In this document: piece by piece, positions 32,154 through 36,800 of the stretch
Numbering within the stretch: the first letter of the stretch is position 1
Layout: each line of letters opens with the position of its first letter
Assembly: GCA_018780435.1 (NCBI GenBank)
Contig: JADMJS010000445.1
Location: 1 to 36,800, forward strand
DNA from: Myxococcales bacterium
GTDB taxonomy: Bacteria; Myxococcota_A; UBA9042; GCA-2863065
Reading direction: 5' to 3'
Length of the DNA: 36,800 nt
The notes under the pieces: model-generated
Databases searched by the model: none
What the model saw: the letters and a program-made list of their open reading frames with translations, nothing else
Told to the model about the DNA's origin: nothing
Position numbers and translations under genes: made by a program

Positions 32154-33008
32154 TCAGAGCGTGTCGACGCCCCAGCCCAGGGAGACCGCCATGAAGAGCG
32201 GGCTCGAGTACTGACCGCCGTTGGTCGCGGTGAAGTAGGGGATCTTGAAGACGACGCCGAGCGTCACCTCCTCGGGGAGGAGCCCCGTGATGCCGACGAC
32301 CGCGTTGAGGTCGGTGCGCCCGCTGTTCTCCGCCGGCACGCCGTTCCAAAATGACTCGGACTCGGCGTAGAGCTCCTGTCGAATGAGAAAGCGAACCGAG
32401 TCGAGACCGTAGCCGCTCGAGAAGCCGACGCCGAAGGTGCCGAAGGTGGGGGCCTCGTAGCCCTTCTCGGCCGGCCCGGTCGAGATCTGGCCATCGGCGC
32501 TGACGACGAACTGCCCCGCCGGCAGCGAGTAGATGAGCTCGAGCCCGAGCTGCGGGAGGTAGGCGCCCTGCCCGAAGAAGGTGTGGGTGTGCGACTTCCC
32601 TTCGGCGCCGAGCGCGTAGGGATCGTCCTCGACGTGGCCGGTCGGGAAGGAGACGCCGAGCTTCAGATCGATCGTCAGCCGCTTGACGTCGGTCGGCCGG
32701 ATGAGCCCGTAACGGACGCCAAGGCGGAGATCGCCGATCCCGGCGATGGTCTCGTCACGATGATGGATGGACGAGAAGTCACCGATGCGGTCGCCGCCCT
32801 GGTCGTGAAACTCGGCGTCGATGACCGTGATTCGGACCGGGAGCGCCACGTCGAGGCCGAAACGAGCGCCGAGACCGTAGGTCAGCGAGAGCTGAAAGCC
32901 CGTAAGCCAGGACACGATCTGATGATCGGCCGGCTGCAGAACCTCGTCGAGCCCGGGCTCATACTGCTCCTCGGAGACGCCGTGGCTCGCTTCGGCGCGC
33001 GTCGCCAT
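32154..33008 (-). CDS. Outer-membrane barrel protein body (5' part cut off by in-frame stops)
   Basis: The open part has 284 codons. It reads as alternating amphipathic strands (FQLSLTYGLGARFGLDVALPVRI, in parts; LGVRYGLIR; FVVSADGQI; FGVGFSSGYG; LFMAVSLGWGVDTL) and resembles the MetA-pathway/transporter class of outer-membrane barrels, ending in a hydrophobic residue as barrels do. The open part starts without a signal peptide. In the same frame 66 codons upstream lies a signal-peptide ORF, separated by TGA codons at 33102-33104 and 33093-33095; the stretch between the second TGA and this ATG also reads like barrel sequence (NPNLQVGGATTFQDRLTLGR). The gene therefore appears broken, or is read through. 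Confidence 0.75.
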   Translation of the reverse strand: MATRAEASHGVSEEQYEPGLDEVLQPADHQIVSWLTGFQLSLTYGLGARFGLDVALPVRITVIDAEFHDQGGDRIGDFSSIHHRDETIAGIGDLRLGVRYGLIRPTDVKRLTIDLKLGVSFPTGHVEDDPYALGAEGKSHTHTFFGQGAYLPQLGLELIYSLPAGQFVVSADGQISTGPAEKGYEAPTFGTFGVGFSSGYGLDSVRFLIRQELYAESESFWNGVPAENSGRTDLNAVVGITGLLPEEVTLGVVFKIPYFTATNGGQYSSPLFMAVSLGWGVDTL

Positions 33009-33101
33009 GACGTCGAGGCCGAGGGTGAGACGACCGAGTGTGAGCCGGTCCTGAAACGTCGTGGCGCCTCCAACCTGGAGGTTCGGATTGCTTCAGGCCG
33101 C

Positions 33102-33206
33102 TCAGGCACGGGCGCCGCGCGGCCAGAGCGCGAGCACACACGACAGGGCGAAGGTGAGTACGAGCAGCAGGCGGCGCTCGAGCGGTGACGCGAAGGGATG
33201 GTTCAT
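33102..33206 (-). pseudogene. Signal-peptide fragment of the interrupted barrel gene
   Basis: 34 codons from an ATG that overlaps the preceding stop as ATGA, with GGGGA 5 nt upstream. It encodes a classic signal peptide: MNHPFASPLERR, a hydrophobic core (LLLVLTFALSCVLALW), and PRGARA, a signal-peptidase I site, immediately followed by TGA. Codons GCG GCC then a second TGA follow in the same frame, then barrel sequence. The good start and coupling argue this was the true N-terminus of the barrel protein. One C-to-T change per stop (from CGA) would explain both, as would sequencing error. Confidence 0.65.
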
Positions 33207-33868
33207 GGTGTCCCCGCCGTAGCCCGGTCGATCAGCCCGCGCAGGCCCGCTTCGGTGAAGCCGTCGAGGCGACCGATCTCGCGGCCGTCCTTGCCGAACA
33301 CCACGAAGTACGGGAGCTGCTTCACGTCAGCGAGGTGCTGCTGAGCGACGGCGCTGTCCCAATCGAGGATGTCGATCTTGCGGATTCTGAGCCCGGGCAC
33401 GTCCGTGAGCCACGCACTGAGCGCTTTGTCGGCGGCGCGACACGGCCGACACCACGCGGCCCCGAAGTCGACCACCGTGACGTGGCCTGCCTCGGCCAGG
33501 CTGGCGAGCTCGACACGTTCACCGCGGCTCACCCACCGGACGTCGGCGTCCTTGGGGAAGACGTGCTGCGGCGCGTAACGCCCTTGTCCGCCACCGAGGG
33601 CCACGGGCCAGCCGACCTCGGCTGCTTTGGCGAGCAGCGCCTCGGGCGTCACCCCGTCGGCGTCGTGGACGACGGAGAACTCGGCCGTCTGGCGGTTGAA
33701 GGTGACCTTCTTCACGCCCGGGACCGGCTGTAGCTCCTTCACGATCCCGTCCGCGCACGAGACGCAGTCGATGTCCTGAATCGAGATGACGGTCGTACGA
33801 GTGGACGCGCAAGCGGCCGCGCTCACTACGAATGCCGTGAAGAGGGACCAAGGGATGGAGCGAGACAT
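33203..33868 (-). CDS. HMA-thioredoxin fusion lipoprotein
   Basis: 221 aa. The N-terminus ends VVSAAAC, a loose lipobox at Cys20. Residues 26-90 form a heavy-metal-associated domain with DIDCVSC (Cys35, Cys38), a CxxC metal site, plus the usual GVKKVTFNRQTAEFSVVHD strands. Residues 115-221 are a thioredoxin-like domain with AAWCRPC (Cys140, Cys143) and the cis-Pro in QLPYFVVFG. An envelope protein that binds a soft metal and does thiol exchange is the natural reading; the metal is not determined. Start is ATG, with a GTG one codon earlier. It leads a three-gene group with the barrel gene (ATGA overlap) and the Cys-rich lipoprotein. Confidence 0.88.
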   Translation of the reverse strand: MSRSIPWSLFTAFVVSAAACASTRTTVISIQDIDCVSCADGIVKELQPVPGVKKVTFNRQTAEFSVVHDADGVTPEALLAKAAEVGWPVALGGGQGRYAPQHVFPKDADVRWVSRGERVELASLAEAGHVTVVDFGAAWCRPCRAADKALSAWLTDVPGLRIRKIDILDWDSAVAQQHLADVKQLPYFVVFGKDGREIGRLDGFTEAGLRGLIDRATAGTP

Positions 33869-33949
33869 CACGCCGGCAGTATCCGCGCCGATGGCGGGTT
33901 GGCAAGGCGGGAGTGGGCCTCCGATCAGCGGGTGAGAGACGCCCGAAAG

Positions 33950-33958
33950 TTATCCACA
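33950..33958 (+). promoter_or_regulatory. DnaA box
   Basis: TTATCCACA, a perfect match to the TTATNCACA consensus, in the 294-bp gap before parA. Only one strict box was found here, so this may regulate or mark proximity to the origin rather than be the origin. Confidence 0.6.
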
Positions 33959-33988
33959 GCTTTTCTCCGATTGAATCACTCGGCATTT

Positions 33989-34031
33989 CAACCGGTTGCG
34001 AGATCGACCTCCTGTGTGGTGCCATATATGG
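33989..34031. other. Two perfect palindromes in the parA upstream region
   Basis: CAACCGGTTG (33989-33998) and CCATATATGG (34022-34031) are each exact 10-bp palindromes in an unusually A/T-rich patch for this genome. They may be protein-binding sites; no protein is assigned. Confidence 0.35.
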
Positions 34032-34085
34032 TCGATTTGCCGTTGACGGGGCGCCGCGCCGCCCCCTATGCTGCGTGGCGTCGGT

Positions 34086-34101
34086 GGTTGCACGTGAAAC
34101 T
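34086..34101 (+). promoter_or_regulatory. parS-like site
   Basis: GGTTGCACGTGAAACT matches the parS consensus TGTTTCACGTGAAACA at 13 of 16 positions, including the central CACGTG and AAAC. parS sites are the loading points of ParB and often lie near parAB. Here it is about 60 bp before parA. Confidence 0.55.
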
Positions 34102-34124
34102 CCCGTGAAACATCCGTGAAACTA
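34092..34124 (+). repeat. Three GTGAAAC direct repeats at exact 11-bp spacing
   Basis: GTGAAAC occurs at 34094-34100, 34105-34111 and 34116-34122, each one helical turn apart. The first is the right half of the parS-like site. The phasing fits proteins bound side by side on one face of DNA and suggests autoregulation of parAB by ParA or ParB. Confidence 0.6.
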
Positions 34125-34162
34125 GATTAATTTCAGACACTTACGAGCAAGCGAGAGAACCA

Positions 34163-34975
34163 GTGGCCCAAGTCATCGCCATCACGAACCAGAAAGGCGG
34201 CGTCGGCAAGACGACCACCGCCGTCAACCTGGCCGCCGCGCTCGCGGAGCAGGGTTATAAGGTCCTCGTGGTCGATCTCGATCCACAAGGCAACGCCACC
34301 ATGGCCCTCGGCGTCGATAAGCACACACTCGACCGTCAGACCTACCACGTGCTGATGCACGGAGCCCCGTGGCGCGACGCTCGCCGCACGACCGAGATCC
34401 CGGGCCTCGACGTATTGCCGACGAACATCGAGCTCACGGGCGCTGAGCTCGAGCTCGTGGCGGTGATGGCCCGTGAGACGCGTCTCCATCAGGCCTTGGC
34501 TCCGATTCGGCCCGAGTACGACGTCATCATGATCGACTCGCCCCCGTCGCTCGGTCTGCTGACCATCAACGCGCTGACCGCCGCCGACACCGTGCTCGTC
34601 CCGCTCCAGTGCGAGTACTACGCGCTTGAGGGACTCTCGAGCCTCATCAACACCGTTGATCTCGTCAGGGGCTCGCTCAACCCGAAGCTCCGCATCTCCG
34701 GGATCTTGCTGACGATGTTCGACAAGCGGAATCGGCTCAGCTTCCAGGTCGAGACCGACGTCCGCGAGCACGCGAAGGGCCTCGTCTTCAACACGGTCAT
34801 CCCGCGCAATGTGCGCGTCTCCGAGAGCCCGAGCTTCGGCAAGCCCGTGCTGCTCTACGACGGACTCTGCTCCGGGAGCCTGGCCTACCGAGAGCTCGGT
34901 CGTGAGCTGATGGAACGCGAGAGCGGCTACTACACCGAAGCGGGCAATGACCCCTTGAGCGAAGAGGTGCACTGA
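34163..34975 (+). CDS. parA: Chromosome partitioning ATPase ParA (Soj)
   Basis: 270 aa, GTG start, weak ribosome site (GAGAGA). Short chromosomal-type ParA without an N-terminal DNA-binding domain. Deviant Walker A KGGVGKTT (11-18) with the signature Lys, Walker A' [11 protein letters not shown] (37-47), Walker [19 protein letters not shown] (in parts), and the conserved Arg pair in [12 protein letters not shown] used for nonspecific DNA binding. It dimerises with ATP on DNA and is released by ParB to move origins. parB follows with a one-base TGATG overlap. Confidence 0.97.
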   Translation: MAQVIAITNQKGGVGKTTTAVNLAAALAEQGYKVLVVDLDPQGNATMALGVDKHTLDRQTYHVLMHGAPWRDARRTTEIPGLDVLPTNIELTGAELELVAVMARETRLHQALAPIRPEYDVIMIDSPPSLGLLTINALTAADTVLVPLQCEYYALEGLSSLINTVDLVRGSLNPKLRISGILLTMFDKRNRLSFQVETDVREHAKGLVFNTVIPRNVRVSESPSFGKPVLLYDGLCSGSLAYRELGRELMERESGYYTEAGNDPLSEEVH

Positions 34976-35859
34976 TGAGCTCCATTCACGCGAGCGTCCT
35001 CGGACGTGGTCTCGGCAGCCTGATCCCGGCTTCCAAGACGGCGGTCGCCGCTAAAGACGGCACGCCCCTCTTCGTGGCCATCGACAAAGTGAAGCCCATG
35101 GTCGACCAACCACGGCAACACTTCGACGACCGCGCGCTCCGGCAGCTCGCCCTCTCGATCCGCGAGCAGGGCGTGCTTCAGCCGCTGCTCGTCACGCCGG
35201 ATGGCAACGGGACCTACGCCCTCATCGCCGGCGAGCGGCGCCTCCGCGCCTCGGAGCTCGCGGGTCTGACCGAAGTCCCCGTGGTCGTGCGGCAGCTTGG
35301 GCCGACGGAGTCCTTCGAAGTCGCGCTCATCGAGAACATCCAGCGCCAGGACCTGAACCCGCTCGAAGAGGCGTTCGCGTACGAGCGGCTCATCAGCGAG
35401 CACGGCTACACCCAAGACGCGCTCTCCAAACGCGTGGGTAAAGACCGGTCCACGATCACCAACGCGCTACGCCTCCTCAAGCTCCCGGCCGAACTTCGGG
35501 CCATGATCGTGCAGGGTTCCCTGAGCGCGGGCCACGCCCGAGCGCTCCTCAGCACCGAAGACGAGGCCTTTCAGGTCGAGCTCGCGGCGCGAATCGAAGC
35601 GGAGGGCCTCTCGGTCCGGACCTGCGAGAAGCTCGTTCAGGAACGGAAGGACGCGAAGAAGAAGAAGCAGAAGGAGAAGGAGAAGCCGCAGTCCGATCCC
35701 TTCGCCGCCGAACGCGCGAAGTGGACCAGCGCGTTCTCGGCCGCGCTTGGGCAACAGGTCGCCATTCGTGCCAAAGGCGACGGCCTCGTCGTGTCGATCC
35801 CAGTCAAGGACGAGAAAGAGCTAGCGGCCCTGCTCGCACGACTGCCCAAAGCCGCCTGA
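34975..35859 (+). CDS. parB: Chromosome partitioning protein ParB (CTPase clamp)
   Basis: 294 aa. The N-terminal LGRGLGSLIP is the ParA-stimulating motif found in chromosomal ParBs. The CTP-binding part contains DQPRQHFDD (box I), a SIREQGVLQPLLV segment, GERRLRA (box II) and ENIQRQDLNPLEEA (box III). The helix-turn-helix that reads parS follows (YTQDALSKRVGKDRSTITNALRLLKLP, in parts). A Lys/Glu-rich linker (about 221-235) leads to the C-terminal dimerisation domain. The ATG overlaps the parA stop by one base, so translation is coupled. Confidence 0.97.
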   Translation: MSSIHASVLGRGLGSLIPASKTAVAAKDGTPLFVAIDKVKPMVDQPRQHFDDRALRQLALSIREQGVLQPLLVTPDGNGTYALIAGERRLRASELAGLTEVPVVVRQLGPTESFEVALIENIQRQDLNPLEEAFAYERLISEHGYTQDALSKRVGKDRSTITNALRLLKLPAELRAMIVQGSLSAGHARALLSTEDEAFQVELAARIEAEGLSVRTCEKLVQERKDAKKKKQKEKEKPQSDPFAAERAKWTSAFSAALGQQVAIRAKGDGLVVSIPVKDEKELAALLARLPKAA

Positions 35860-35875
35860 GCCGCGGGCGGCTCAG
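35856..35875. terminator. Perfect palindromic hairpin containing both convergent stop codons
   Basis: CTGAGCCGC-GG-GCGGCTCAG. The TGA of parB and the TGA of the opposing acetyltransferase gene sit in the two arms. It can fold in both transcripts and probably serves as a shared terminator or stability stem; no T-run on either side. Confidence 0.5.
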
Positions 35876-36792
35876 CGTCCCCCGTCCGGCGCCACCAGCA
35901 CGTTGTCGAGCCGCCGTAAGGACTCGGCCCAACGGCGCTTGTAGGCCATGTCCATCCCGAGATCGTAGTGCTCGACCCCTTCGGAAGCGAGCGACTCGAT
36001 GAGCACGCGCTGCACTTGGTTGCCGAGCCCGTAGCTCTCGAGCCCGGCTTCGTATCCGAGCTGAAAGCCCCGGTAAGTAGTGCCGAGACGGGCGCCGAAT
36101 ACGAAGGCACGGTCTTCGCCACCCTCCCGTGCGAAGACGGCCCGAAGCCGCCCATTCGACGCGGCACGGGCCAGAACATGATGATAGAACTCACGAAAAG
36201 ACTCGGACGCGAGCATTCCGGCACCCGCGGCGGTCTTCCATGAACGGGTCTCTACGGCTTGGGCTCTCGCGAGGACTTGTTCCGAATCGGCATCACCCGG
36301 CATCACTTCGAACTCGTAGCCGGCCTCTGCAGCGCGCCGTTCCTCCCGACGAGAGTTGCTCCGCCACTTGGGCGCCCGCCGAGCGAGGTATCCCTCGGGA
36401 CCATCGTCGATACGCGCAACGGCGCTCACGATGCCGTCGCGGCGTACGGCTCGAAAGGACCCTTTACAATGGCGGAGAAACGCGGTGGCCTGGTCGGGCG
36501 AGAGCCCCGTAAGAACGGCAATCTTCCAAGGGGCATCGATGGCCCTGAGCGTGGCGACCGCGAGCTTGGCGGCGACATCGGGGTCTCGTCCGAGGAGCGG
36601 CGAGCCGAAGCCCCAGTCGGACTCCAGGCTGCGGATGGTGAGGGGCCCGCCTTCTTCCTGCCCGACCGAGACGGCAAAGACGTGGTCTTGATCGCGGGAC
36701 AGGACGACCTGTCGGCCGCGATGGAGACTCAACTGCGCGCCGAGGCCCCAGTCCGCCGCTGAGCAGTAGGTCGAGACCCCAGGGGTCTCCAT
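35872..36792 (-). CDS. GNAT-fold acetyltransferase of the CelD/BioF2 type
   Basis: 306 aa visible. It resembles the PF13480 (GNAT_acetyltran_6) family: an N-terminal half with LHRGRQVVLSRDQDHVFAVSV and ESDWGFGSPLLG, then the diagnostic RRAPKWRSNSRREERRAAEA (K/R...R...R helix), LAREA-like ETRSWK, SFREFYHHVLARAASNGRLR, and the C-terminal GFQLGYEAGLESYGLGNQVQ and YDLGMDMAYKRRW. Relatives include CelD proteins of polysaccharide loci and FemAB-like transferases; the substrate here is unknown. The ATG lies 8 nt from the window edge, so the gene may begin further upstream and the N-terminus is uncertain. It converges on parB. Confidence 0.75.
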   Translation of the reverse strand: METPGVSTYCSAADWGLGAQLSLHRGRQVVLSRDQDHVFAVSVGQEEGGPLTIRSLESDWGFGSPLLGRDPDVAAKLAVATLRAIDAPWKIAVLTGLSPDQATAFLRHCKGSFRAVRRDGIVSAVARIDDGPEGYLARRAPKWRSNSRREERRAAEAGYEFEVMPGDADSEQVLARAQAVETRSWKTAAGAGMLASESFREFYHHVLARAASNGRLRAVFAREGGEDRAFVFGARLGTTYRGFQLGYEAGLESYGLGNQVQRVLIESLASEGVEHYDLGMDMAYKRRWAESLRRLDNVLVAPDGGR

Positions 36793-36800
36793 CGCCGCTC

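Noticed and set aside
33093..33104. TGA-Ala-Ala-TGA as a selenocysteine UxxU motif
   Set aside because: It lies right after a signal-peptide cleavage site of a barrel protein, with no selenoprotein family match, and I could not identify a convincing SECIS stem. Nonsense mutation or sequence error is simpler.
32154..33206. Stop-codon reassignment (TGA as sense)
   Set aside because: Many firmly identified genes here end in TGA, including parA, parB, engB and the MNIO gene, often within ATGA or TGATG overlaps.
33869..34162. Chromosomal replication origin
   Set aside because: Only one strict DnaA box, no clear long AT-rich unwinding region and no dnaA, mnmG or rsmG in view. Listed as a DnaA box only.

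Overview
The window is GC-rich, almost fully coding, and looks like the chromosome of a deltaproteobacterial-type organism (Myxococcota, possibly the Bradymonadales side; this is inference). Pointers are the sigma-54-driven type IV pilin, a Ser/Thr kinase with a C-terminal PEGA domain, an FHA protein, many Cys-rich lipoproteins with acidic or Pro-rich stalks, and chromosomal parAB. I recognised no tRNA, rRNA, CRISPR array, insertion sequence or prophage.

Layout. 1-3000 (minus): start of a type IV prepilin behind a full-match sigma-54 promoter, then a lipoprotein and an exported barrel-like protein. 3001-3640 holds no gene I can support. 3641-7258 (plus): a 60-aa protein of unknown function, a DUF2723 membrane glycosyltransferase and an FHA membrane protein. 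7268-8930 (minus): an ECF-like sigma factor and a single-pass partner that may be its anti-sigma. 9178-12406: an AIM24/TIGR00266 protein, a degenerate N4/N6-type methyltransferase and a VWA lipoprotein. 12499-21183 (minus): a membrane protein resembling GPI-ethanolamine-phosphate transferases, prfA, zinc-free-type rpmE2, an ArnT/PMT-like glycosyltransferase, and a PEGA kinase.

21445-26900 (plus) is the most interesting region: a five-gene probable operon. It encodes a 98-aa exported peptide with 11 cysteines at 6/4-residue spacing, a DUF692 (MNIO) maturase, its DUF2063 partner in ATGA overlap, a Cys-rich lipoprotein and a glutathione-reductase-like flavoenzyme. The first three match the logic of bufferin/Hvf copper-binding RiPP systems, but the peptide lacks the usual EGKCG motif. 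A 12-bp perfect hairpin separates peptide and maturase and may set their ratio.

26904-30770 (minus): prmC, then an rnj-engB-rimI group joined by 4-nt overlaps. 30819-33868 (minus): an HMA-thioredoxin fusion lipoprotein, an outer-membrane barrel gene cut by two in-frame TGA codons just after its signal peptide, and a Cys-rich lipoprotein. 33869-34162 carries a DnaA box, a parS-like site and three phased GTGAAAC repeats in front of parA-parB. A CelD/BioF2-type acetyltransferase closes the window.
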